NCBI GenBank assembly: GCA_021814735.1
Contig: JAKAHX010000159.1
Span: 1-5,158 of the forward strand
Source: Chloroflexota bacterium
Lineage (GTDB): Bacteria; Chloroflexota; Limnocylindria; Limnocylindrales; CSP1-4
Reading direction: 5' to 3'
Length of the DNA stretch: 5,158 nucleotides
This document shows, piece after piece, positions 1 to 5,158 of the stretch (its first letter is position 1; the number at the start of each line of letters is the position of its first letter). A program made the translations under genes and the position numbers. The notes below the pieces were generated by a model. It did not search any database, was not told the origin of the DNA, and saw nothing but the letters and a program-made list of their open reading frames with translations.

Positions 1-1
1 G

Positions 2-325
2 GCGCTCCGGGACACCCAGGCGCGCGCCGTGACCGCGGTGCGCGAGTGGAACGCGCGGCTGGGAGTGGGGGCCACCTGGCTGCTCTGCAGCCACGGTGAC
101 GTCATCAAGGCGATCCTGGCCGATGCGCTCGGCATGCACCTGGACCAGTTCCAGCGGATCCACGTGGACCCGTGCTCGCTCAGCGTGGTCCGCTACGAGG
201 AGCTGCGGCCGTTCGTGGTCCGGGTGAACGACACCGGCGACCTGGAGGACCTGCGGCCGCGCAGGCGCCGGTCCCGTCGCGGCAGCGAGGCCGTGGTGGG
301 AGGGGGCGCGGGCCCGACGTCGTAG
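2..325 (+). CDS. Histidine phosphatase family protein, MSMEG_4193-type (5' end outside window)
   Basis: This is the C-terminal 107 residues of a gene that enters from the left; the open frame runs unbroken from base 2, so the GTG at 29 is internal. The segment LLCSHGDVIKAIL carries the second catalytic histidine region of the histidine phosphatase (phosphoglycerate-mutase-like) fold, with the histidine at bases 92-94. It is followed by LADALGMHLDQFQRI, a DPCSLS loop and RPFVVRVNDTGD, which match the C-terminus of the MSMEG_4193 (TIGR03848) group as I remember it. The phosphohistidine-bearing RHG motif of the N-terminal half lies outside the window. The family is called a putative phosphomutase or phosphatase and its substrate is unknown; it is expected to be cytoplasmic. 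The end is a basic stretch (RPRRRRSRR) and a Gly-rich tail that look dispensable. DUF3090 and a SCO1664-type gene follow on the same strand, the usual neighbours of this group, which strengthens the call. Confidence 0.9.
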   Translation, partial: ALRDTQARAVTAVREWNARLGVGATWLLCSHGDVIKAILADALGMHLDQFQRIHVDPCSLSVVRYEELRPFVVRVNDTGDLEDLRPRRRRSRRGSEAVVGGGAGPTS

Positions 326-354
326 ACTCGCCCGACGCGACGCCACCACAGCAC

Positions 355-360
355 GGAGGA
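355..360 (+). promoter_or_regulatory. Ribosome binding site of the DUF3090 gene
   Basis: GGAGGA ends three bases before the ATG at 364 and matches the anti-Shine-Dalgarno sequence. It settles the start: the frame is open back to 172, but this site and family homology both point to 364. The 38 bases between the phosphatase stop and this start show no terminator or convincing promoter, so co-transcription is likely. Confidence 0.75.
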
Positions 361-363
361 CCG

Positions 364-921
364 ATGCCCCGACGCATCTTCACGTTCGACGATCCCGATC
401 GATTCACCACCGGGACGGTGGGCGAACCGGGGCACCGTACCTTCTTCCTGCAGGCACGGAGCGGGACCCGGCTGGTCAGCGTGGTCGTCGAGAAGGAGCA
501 GGTCGCGGTGCTGGCCGAGCGGATGGGCCAGCTGCTCGACGAGATGCGTCGACGGGGCGTGGACGTGCCCGCGGAGCTGCCCGAGGCGCTGCGGGATACC
601 CAGCCCCTCGACGAACCGCTGGTGGAGCAGTTCCGGGTGGGAACCATGCTCCTGGCCTGGGACGGCGAGGAGCAGGCGATCGTGGTTGAGGCACGGGCCC
701 AGGTCGAGGACGGCGAGGAGGAGCCCGACGAGGAGGACACGGACGACAGCGCGGAGGGGCCCGACCTGCTGCGCGTCCACATCCCGGCGAGTGCTGCCCG
801 TGTCTTCGTGGACCGTGCGCAGCAGGTGATCGCCGCGGGCCGCCCGCCCTGCCCGTTCTGCGGCATGCCGCTGAACCCGGAGGGCCACATCTGCCCGCGG
901 AGGAACGGCCACATCCACTGA
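364..921 (+). CDS. DUF3090 family protein (TIGR03847-type)
   Basis: A 185-residue soluble protein of unknown biochemical function. The N-terminal part (about 1-110) shows family hallmarks: MPRRIFTFDDPDRF, GTVGEPGHRTFFLQAR, VVVEKEQVAVLAERM and EQFRVGTMLLAWDG. An acidic, probably disordered linker rich in Glu and Asp spans about 115-134. A second conserved piece follows (LLRVHIPASAARVFVDRA), and the end is AAGRPPCPFCGMPLNPEGH with C163, C166 and C177 plus H175, H183 and H185. The CPxCG and Cx(10)C arrangement looks like a small zinc ribbon, although only three cysteines are present and the fourth ligand would have to be a histidine. The start at ATG 364 is fixed by the GGAGGA site just upstream. 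The gene lies 38 bases after the phosphatase gene and 2 bases before the kinase-like gene, so the three probably form one transcript. Family identity is firm; metal binding is inferred, and no reaction can be assigned. Confidence 0.93.
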   Translation: MPRRIFTFDDPDRFTTGTVGEPGHRTFFLQARSGTRLVSVVVEKEQVAVLAERMGQLLDEMRRRGVDVPAELPEALRDTQPLDEPLVEQFRVGTMLLAWDGEEQAIVVEARAQVEDGEEEPDEEDTDDSAEGPDLLRVHIPASAARVFVDRAQQVIAAGRPPCPFCGMPLNPEGHICPRRNGHIH

Positions 922-923
922 CC

Positions 924-1823
924 ATGGCCCTGGACGATCCGGGAGCTGCGGGCCGGGCACCCGCCGGCCGGATGGCCGCGGGGCGGGGAACTGCTCGCCG
1001 TGTCGCGGCCCGACGGGTGGCCGCGGGGCCGGCGCCCGCCCGCCGGCAGACCGCCGGGCCGGACAGCGCCGATCGGGGAGTCGCTCGCCCGCCCGTTCGC
1101 CCGCCGGCTGACGTGCTGCGGATCCTCGGCGAGGGCGAGCTCGAGATCGTCGGGCGCCTCGTGGACGCCTCGAACGCCGTCCTCTACTGCCGTGTCCGGG
1201 GCGCGGGTCCCGGCGGCGCGGAGGCGACGCTGGCGTGTGTCTACAAGCCGGTGCGCGGCGAACGCCCGCTCTGGGACTTCCCGGTCGGCACCCTCGCCAA
1301 CCGCGAGCGCGCCGCGTACCTGGTCTCCGAGGCCGCCGGGTGGGCGATCGCGCCTCCCACCGTGCTCCGTGACGGTCCCTTCGGGCGCGGCATGGTGCAG
1401 CTCTGGGTGGAGGTGGACGAGACGGCCGACGTGGTCGACATGGTGCGCCGGAGCGACCGGCGCTTGCGCCGCATCGCGCTCTTCGATGCGGTGGTCAACA
1501 ACGCGGACCGGAAGGGTGGCCACCTGTTGCCGGTCCGGGGCGGCCACGTCCACGGCGTGGACCACGGGATCTGCTTCGCCGTCGAGCCGAAGCTGCGCAC
1601 GGTCCTGTGGGGGTGGCGGGGGCGCCCGCTGGGCACACGGGAACGCGCGACCCTGGAGCGGCTGCGAACCGCGCTCGACGGCGAGCTCGGCGCAGGCCTG
1701 CGCGAGCTGCTCTCGCGCCGGGAGGTTGACGCCACGTCGCGGCGGATCGACGACCTCCTGGCCACGGGCCGGTTCCCGGAGCCCGACCCGGACCGGCCGG
1801 TGATCCCCTGGCCCCCCTTCTGA
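924..1823 (+). CDS. SCO1664 family protein, PI3/4-kinase-like (TIGR03843-type)
   Basis: A 299-residue predicted cytoplasmic protein. From about residue 64 it matches the SCO1664 family as I recall it: LGEGELEIVGRLVDASNAVLYC, then VYKPVRGERPLWDFP, PPTVLRDGPFGRGMVQLW, LFDAVVNNADRKGGHLL, GVDHGICFAVE and KLRTVLWGW. The family is distantly related to phosphatidylinositol 3/4-kinases. By analogy K108 would be the ATP-contacting lysine, D195 with N193 the catalytic loop and D213 the metal-binding aspartate. All are present, so an active kinase is plausible, but the substrate is unknown. Residues 1-62 are Ala/Arg/Pro/Gly low complexity, absent from the family core, and their third-position GC is lower than in the rest of the gene. 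The ATG lies 2 bases after the DUF3090 stop, which fits translational coupling, but the nearest GGAGGA (899-904) is 19 bases away. Alternative in-frame starts are ATG 972, GTG 1017 and GTG 1113; the last would leave only the conserved domain. None has a good ribosome binding site. Family identity is firm; the start is uncertain. Confidence 0.9.
   Translation: MALDDPGAAGRAPAGRMAAGRGTARRVAARRVAAGPAPARRQTAGPDSADRGVARPPVRPPADVLRILGEGELEIVGRLVDASNAVLYCRVRGAGPGGAEATLACVYKPVRGERPLWDFPVGTLANRERAAYLVSEAAGWAIAPPTVLRDGPFGRGMVQLWVEVDETADVVDMVRRSDRRLRRIALFDAVVNNADRKGGHLLPVRGGHVHGVDHGICFAVEPKLRTVLWGWRGRPLGTRERATLERLRTALDGELGAGLRELLSRREVDATSRRIDDLLATGRFPEPDPDRPVIPWPPF
973..1029 (+). repeat. Short in-frame direct repeat in a low-complexity coding stretch
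   Basis: TGGCCGCGGGGC occurs at 973-984 and again at 1018-1029, 45 bases (15 codons) apart, encoding MAAG and VAAG in the basic, alanine-rich N-terminus of the SCO1664-type protein. In sequence this GC-rich, slippage or simple composition explains it as well as function does. Confidence 0.5.
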
Positions 1824-1844
1824 GCCACGCAGGAACAGCCCCGG

Positions 1845-1866
1845 GGCCGCGTGGCCGGGCGCGGCC
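1845..1866. terminator. GC-rich hairpin between convergent genes, possible bidirectional terminator
   Basis: GGCCGCG (1845-1851) and CGCGGCC (1860-1866) form a perfect 7-bp stem with an 8-base loop. It starts 21 bases after the stop of the SCO1664-type gene, and its right arm ends on the last base of the minus-strand gene's TAG. No U-run follows on either strand, so it is not a textbook intrinsic terminator; GC-rich bacteria often lack that run. The position is suggestive, but a 7-bp stem is common at this base composition. Confidence 0.35.
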
Positions 1867-2336
1867 TACAGCAGCGACAGCACGTTGGTGAGCGCCCCGA
1901 GGATCCCCATCAGGGCCACCACGATCCCCAGCCACCTGCCGCCGCCCGTCCGCCGGTTGTACAGCTCGAGGATCACGACCATCGCGGCCAGTCCGAGCAG
2001 CTTGGCCAGGGCGACACCGCCGAAGCCGGCCATGCGGTAGACCACCCGCAGCGGGCCGATCTCGTCGTCGATGCCGAGCACGCGGACCGCCATGCCGAAC
2101 GTGGCCAGGTCCGCGAGCTGGGCGGTGATCAGGAGCAGCAGCGTGATCCGGGGCAGTCCCCGCCGCAACTGCGCCAGTCGCTGCCGCGCCGCGCCGCCGG
2201 GCGGCTCCTGCCAGGTGGCGCGGGCGCCGCTCGTGCGCTCGCCTGCGCGGCGTTCCCCGCGGTCCGCGGCGCTGGTCGGCGGCCCGATGGCTGCCTGCCC
2301 GCCCACCCGGTGGTGGGCCGCACGTGGTGACGTCAT
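1866..2336 (-). CDS. Small membrane protein of unknown function, three predicted helices
   Basis: A 156-residue protein. The ATG at 2336 is chosen because GGAGGA lies four bases upstream on the minus strand; the frame is open further up but has no comparable start. Residues 1-60 are hydrophilic and Arg/Ala/Gly-rich, likely cytoplasmic and disordered. Three hydrophobic segments follow at about 64-88 (ITLLLLITAQLADLATFGMA), 102-125 (MAGFGGVALAKLLGLAAMVV) and 134-155 (WLGIVVALMGILGALTNVL). Polar residues inside or beside them are Q73, D76 and K112, with an EIGPL loop at 92-96. An acidic residue in helix 1, a Glu-x-x-Pro loop and a lysine in helix 2 recall the DUF5658 group of small membrane proteins, but this is a weak resemblance and I assign no function. 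The gene converges on the SCO1664-type gene and diverges from the penicillin-binding protein, sharing a 258-base upstream region with it. The start, orientation and membrane location are well supported; the family is not. Confidence 0.75.
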   Translation of the reverse strand: MTSPRAAHHRVGGQAAIGPPTSAADRGERRAGERTSGARATWQEPPGGAARQRLAQLRRGLPRITLLLLITAQLADLATFGMAVRVLGIDDEIGPLRVVYRMAGFGGVALAKLLGLAAMVVILELYNRRTGGGRWLGIVVALMGILGALTNVLSLL

Positions 2337-2340
2337 CCGG

Positions 2341-2346
2341 TCCTCC
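2341..2346 (-). promoter_or_regulatory. Ribosome binding site of the membrane-protein gene
   Basis: Read on the minus strand this is GGAGGA, four bases before the ATG at 2336. It is as strong as the DUF3090 site and has nearly the same context (GGAGGACCG before the start). It decides the start over the longer open frame that reaches 2426. Confidence 0.7.
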
Positions 2347-2440
2347 GGAGCCCTGTGGCGGCGTGGAGCGTCGGAGACGTGAGCGCGCCGGCTTCGGAGA
2401 ACAGTATGGTGCGCGGCCTGCTGCAACCGCGCATCGGACG

Positions 2441-2496
2441 ACGCGCGAGCGCTGCGCGCGCGTCACGGCCGCGCGACGGGACACTCCGTGTCGCGC
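2441..2496. repeat. Two adjacent inverted repeats in the divergent intergenic region
   Basis: ACGCGCG (2441-2447) pairs with CGCGCGT (2457-2463) around a 9-base loop. GCGCGAC (2471-2477) pairs with GTCGCGC (2490-2496) around a 12-base loop, inside which ACAC and GTGT could pair instead. They might be regulator sites or leader-RNA hairpins, but alternating GC runs make such stems easy to find by chance. Confidence 0.3.
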
Positions 2497-2516
2497 AGAT
2501 GACCGCGGTCTGTAAT
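2488..2516 (+). promoter_or_regulatory. Candidate promoter of the penicillin-binding protein gene with a palindrome in its spacer
   Basis: TGTAAT at 2511-2516 matches five of six bases of the TATAAT -10 consensus in a GC-rich setting, 78 bases before the ATG at 2595. At the ideal 17-base spacing the -35 would be GTGTCG (2488-2493), only three of six matches. The perfect palindrome GACCGCGGTC (2501-2510) abuts the -10 and could be an operator. All of this is inferred from consensus; the promoter preferences of the host are unknown. Confidence 0.25.
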
Positions 2517-2594
2517 GCCCACGGTCCCCGCGGAGTCGCAAACGGCGCTTCCCGCGCCCGACCATCGAGTGGCGTTGACACGAGAACCTGATCG

Positions 2595-5147
2595 ATGAGA
2601 CCGGGTTCCGGTGAGGGGCGTCCGGCGCGCCGGATCCTGCTCGCCCGAACCACGCTGCGACGCCATCGCCACCGCCGCTCGCTGGCGTGGGCGGGGCTCG
2701 CGGCCGGCCTCGTCGTGGCGTTGCTGGCCGGACTTGCCGCGGCGGGCGCCGGGCTGGCGGTGGCCGGTGCGGGCACGCTGCAGGCCCTCACCTCGCCCTC
2801 GCCGCTCGACCTCGCGCGCCTGTCGCGCTCGGCGCTGCCGCAGACCACGCGAATCTACGACCGCACCGGGACCCACGTGCTGGCGACCATCTACACCCAG
2901 GACCGCGATTACGTGACCTTCGGCCAGATCCCGGCGAACGTAATCGACGCGACCGTGGCGGTCGAGGACCGCGGCTTCTGGACGAACCCCGGGATCGACA
3001 TCCCCGCCATCGCGCGTGCCGCCCTGAACGACGTCTCCGGCGGCCAGCTCCAGGGCGGGTCCACCATCACCGAGCAGCTCGTGAAGCTGCTGATCACGGG
3101 CAGCCAGCCGACCCTCGCGCGCAAGATCCGCGAGGCGCTGCTCGGGATCCAGGCCAGCCAGTCGCTCTCCAAGAAGCAGATCATGGAGCTGTACCTGAAC
3201 ACCGTGTACTACGGGGAGCAGGCCTACGGCGTGGATGCCGCGGCGCGCCACTACTTCGACGAGCCGCTGTCGAAGCTGACGCTGGCCCAGGCCGCGATGC
3301 TGGCTGGGCTTCCCAAGGCACCCGTGGCCCTGGACCCATTCCTGCATCCGCGGGACGCCACCGAACGCCAGCACGCCGTGCTCGACGCGATGGTCGCCAC
3401 GGGGATGATCACCCCCGCCCAGCGCACCGCCGCCGAGCACGCGCCGCTCGGGCTCAAGAAGTGGGCGCCGCACGCGCCGCCCGTCCCGTGGTTCACCAAC
3501 CGGGTGATCGCGGAGGCCAGCCAGATGATGGGCGGGTACCAGGCACTGGCCTCGTGCGGCTGCAAGGTGATCACCACCCTCGACTGGAACCTCCAGCGGA
3601 TCGCCCAGCATGACGTGACCTCCTTCGTGGCTGGGCTCCCGGCGAACCTGAACGTCCACAACGGCGCGCTGGTGGCCCAGGATCCGGCGACCGGCCAGAT
3701 CCTCGCCTACGTGGGCTCGGTCAATCCCGCCGACAACAGCCCGAAGGTGCAGGGCCAGTTCGACTCCGCCGGCGTCGCCCTGCGGTCCCCCGGCTCGACC
3801 TGGAAGCTGATCACGTATCTCGCGGCCATGGAGTACGGGCATCTCACCGACGCCTCGACCCTGTGGGACATCCCGGTCAAGCTGGCGCCCGGCTTCGTCG
3901 GCGTCGACTCCGAGCACGACTACAACGGGCTCATCACGATCCGCCAGGCCATCCGCGAGAGCCGCAACGTGCCGGCCATGGAGGCGATGATGGCGTACGG
4001 CGGGGTGCCCGCCATGGAGAACATGGCGTACCGCCTGGGCCTCACGGTACCCTTCGCCCCCGGCGAGTCGGGCCCGTCGCTGGCCATCGGCACCCACTCC
4101 GTCCATCTGACCGACATGGTCGAGATGTACGCGACCGAGTCCAACCTGGGGCTGCGCGTCACGCAGAACGACCTGCTGCGGATCGTGGAACCGGACGGAG
4201 CCGTCGTCCTCCCGCCCGCGCCGACGAGGACGCAGGTGGTGGATCCCGGGCTGGCCTGGGAGTTCCTGAGCGTGCTGCAGGACAACGCCAACAAGAACCG
4301 CGGCTGGATGGACGGGCCGTTCGCCGACCTGGGCCGCCCCGCCGCCGTCAAGACGGGGACCGAGGCGAACTTCCGCGACCTCTACACGGTGGGGATGGTC
4401 CCGCAGCTGGTGGCCGGCGTCTGGCTGGGCAACGCCGACAACAGCCCCATGAACTCGGCGTTCCAGTCGAACGTGGGGCCGCTCGTGCTGTGGCACAAGT
4501 TCATGTCGGATGCCATCGCACTGAAGCACTGGCCCGCCATCGACTGGCCCCGCCCCTCCGAGCTCGTGCCGGCACAGGTCTGCGCGAACTTCGGGGAGTT
4601 CGCCGGGTACGGCTTCGACGTCAACGGCCCCGGATGCCCGTTCGGCACCGCCACCAGCTGGGTGATCCCCGGCTTCAACGACCCCGCCACGCTGCTCACG
4701 CTGCGGCCGCGGCCGTTCGGGACGTACCTGACCGACGGCGCGGGTCACCTGCTCCCGTCACAGTGCACGACCGGCGTGCCGGAGACCGGCATCCTGGCCC
4801 AGGCGCCCCTGCCCCAGTGGCAGCCGTACCTCGACGCGTGGGTTGCCAGGGCGAAGGCCGGGCTCGAGAACCACGGCGGCTACAACGGCGAGGAGACGTT
4901 CCCCTGGAGCACCACGAACTGGATCCTCCCGGCCACGGGCACGTCGTGCGCCTTCGTCCCGCCCTCGCCGTCACCCTCGCCGGTGGCGTCGGCCGCTCCC
5001 GGCCCATCGGCCGCCCCGACCACCGGGCCCGGCGCCTCGGGCGCGCCGGTGCCGGGGTCCGGTGGAACCGCCGGCACGGGCGGGAACACCGGCCCCGCGC
5101 CAGCCCCACGGCCCGGAGGGCCGCCGGTGCCGTCGGCCGCGCCCTGA
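2595..5147 (+). CDS. Class A penicillin-binding protein (bifunctional GT51 transglycosylase / transpeptidase)
   Basis: An 850-residue membrane-anchored enzyme that polymerises lipid II into glycan strands and cross-links peptide stems outside the membrane. Order: basic N-terminus (1-29), one helix (about 30-61), GT51 domain (about 85-245), linker (245-350), transpeptidase domain (355-640), C-terminal extension (650-788) and a Pro/Ser/Ala/Gly tail (789-850). GT51 signs are AVEDRGFW with catalytic E124, GGSTITEQLVK (154-164), RKIREAL with E180, IMELYLNTVYYG (196-207) and LAQAAMLAGLPKAP (230-243). Transpeptidase signs are PGSTWK with nucleophile S401 and K404, SRN (456-458) and KTGT (586-589), so both activities should be intact. 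Departures are N131 where the usual EDxxFxxH motif has histidine, and E160 where glutamine is common. Cysteines C663, C681, C724 and C785 lie in the extension, and C321 and C323 in the linker. ATG 2595 is the first start before the basic stretch and helix; its ribosome binding site (GAGAA, 2582-2586) is weak. The next in-frame GTG falls inside the helix, so it is a poor alternative. It could equally be labelled PBP1a or PonA-like. Confidence 0.95.
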   Translation: MRPGSGEGRPARRILLARTTLRRHRHRRSLAWAGLAAGLVVALLAGLAAAGAGLAVAGAGTLQALTSPSPLDLARLSRSALPQTTRIYDRTGTHVLATIYTQDRDYVTFGQIPANVIDATVAVEDRGFWTNPGIDIPAIARAALNDVSGGQLQGGSTITEQLVKLLITGSQPTLARKIREALLGIQASQSLSKKQIMELYLNTVYYGEQAYGVDAAARHYFDEPLSKLTLAQAAMLAGLPKAPVALDPFLHPRDATERQHAVLDAMVATGMITPAQRTAAEHAPLGLKKWAPHAPPVPWFTNRVIAEASQMMGGYQALASCGCKVITTLDWNLQRIAQHDVTSFVAGLPANLNVHNGALVAQDPATGQILAYVGSVNPADNSPKVQGQFDSAGVALRSPGSTWKLITYLAAMEYGHLTDASTLWDIPVKLAPGFVGVDSEHDYNGLITIRQAIRESRNVPAMEAMMAYGGVPAMENMAYRLGLTVPFAPGESGPSLAIGTHSVHLTDMVEMYATESNLGLRVTQNDLLRIVEPDGAVVLPPAPTRTQVVDPGLAWEFLSVLQDNANKNRGWMDGPFADLGRPAAVKTGTEANFRDLYTVGMVPQLVAGVWLGNADNSPMNSAFQSNVGPLVLWHKFMSDAIALKHWPAIDWPRPSELVPAQVCANFGEFAGYGFDVNGPGCPFGTATSWVIPGFNDPATLLTLRPRPFGTYLTDGAGHLLPSQCTTGVPETGILAQAPLPQWQPYLDAWVARAKAGLENHGGYNGEETFPWSTTNWILPATGTSCAFVPPSPSPSPVASAAPGPSAAPTTGPGASGAPVPGSGGTAGTGGNTGPAPAPRPGGPPVPSAAP

Positions 5148-5158
5148 CCGGCATCGAG

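Larger units (their letters stand above)
2337..2594. other. Divergent intergenic region
   Basis: These 258 bases separate the minus-strand membrane-protein gene from the plus-strand penicillin-binding protein gene, so promoters for both are expected here. Visible elements are a CATACT hexamer on the minus strand (plus coordinates 2403-2408, about 67 bases before that gene's start, no good -35), a TGTAAT hexamer on the plus strand (2511-2516), two 7-bp inverted repeats (2441-2463 and 2471-2496) and a 10-base palindrome (2501-2510). AT content is slightly higher around 2400-2410 and 2511-2516. Open frames crossing this stretch on either strand lack ribosome binding sites and recognisable motifs, so I see no gene in it. 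Confidence 0.6.

Noticed and set aside
172..363. A longer DUF3090 protein starting at ATG 172
   Set aside because: The extra 64 residues overlap the end of the phosphatase gene in another frame, and the strong GGAGGA site and family N-terminus both mark ATG 364.
180..1565. A 461-residue minus-strand open frame opposite the DUF3090 and SCO1664-type genes
   Set aside because: It spans two well-recognised plus-strand genes and shows only shadow composition with no recognisable domain.
1851..2330. A 159-residue plus-strand open frame opposite the membrane-protein gene
   Set aside because: It is rich in Gln, His and Arg with no family resemblance and no ribosome binding site; the minus-strand gene explains the region better.
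2337..2426. A longer membrane protein starting at minus-strand ATG 2426
   Set aside because: The additional 30 residues are Arg/His-rich and have no ribosome binding site, while the start at 2336 has an excellent one.
1495..2565. A 356-residue minus-strand open frame overlapping the SCO1664-type gene and the membrane-protein gene
   Set aside because: It is Arg/Gly/Pro-rich with no helices or motifs and lies in a different frame from the membrane protein, which has a good start site and three hydrophobic segments.
2575..2580. A perfect TTGACA (-35 consensus) just before the penicillin-binding protein start
   Set aside because: At 17-base spacing the -10 would be AGACCG at 2598-2603, inside the gene, and no usable in-frame start exists before the membrane helix. 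It is most likely coincidental.
2463..4748. A 761-residue open frame on the minus strand opposite the penicillin-binding protein gene
   Set aside because: It has low-complexity Arg/Gly/His/Val-rich composition, no motifs and no ribosome binding site. It mirrors the third-position GC bias of a clearly real gene on the other strand.
4960..5144. Repetitive GC-rich DNA at the end of the penicillin-binding protein gene as a possible repeat array or terminator
   Set aside because: It is in-frame Pro/Ser/Ala/Gly tail coding sequence; there is no regular repeat unit and no stem followed by a U-run.

Overview
This is a high-GC bacterial window whose coding frames strongly prefer G or C at the third codon position. 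Its left half carries three neighbouring genes that I recognise as an actinobacterial and chloroflexotal set: a histidine phosphatase of the MSMEG_4193 type, a DUF3090 protein and a SCO1664-type protein with distant kinase similarity. The large peptidoglycan synthase on the right has slightly unusual glycosyltransferase motifs. In Streptomyces, as I recall, the SCO1664 gene sits beside mshC (mycothiol synthesis). Here a convergent membrane-protein gene follows instead. Together these points suggest a high-GC Chloroflexota lineage (for example the Limnocylindria group) somewhat more than an actinobacterium. This is inference, because no rRNA or other marker gene is present.

Layout: (1) 2-921 and 924-1823, plus strand: the 3' half of the phosphatase gene, then DUF3090 with a strong ribosome binding site 38 bases downstream, then the kinase-like gene starting 2 bases after the DUF3090 stop. 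These look like one operon that enters from the left. (2) 1845-1866: a GC-rich hairpin between convergent genes, possibly a shared terminator. (3) 1866-2336, minus strand: a small three-helix membrane protein of unknown function with a very good ribosome binding site. (4) 2337-2594: a 258-base divergent intergenic region with several inverted repeats and weak promoter-like hexamers. (5) 2595-5147, plus strand: a complete 850-residue bifunctional class A penicillin-binding protein with a cysteine-containing C-terminal extension and a Pro/Ala/Gly/Ser tail. The last 11 bases hold nothing identifiable.

Functional reading: the triad is the least understood part. A phosphatase, a small protein with a probable metal-binding C-terminus and a PI3/4-kinase-like protein conserved side by side suggest a phosphorylation and dephosphorylation pair acting on an unidentified substrate. 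The right half is cell-wall synthesis: the penicillin-binding protein polymerises glycan strands and cross-links their peptides outside the membrane. The divergent membrane protein may share its control region, but nothing else ties the two together. No mobile element, CRISPR array, tRNA or rRNA gene was seen.
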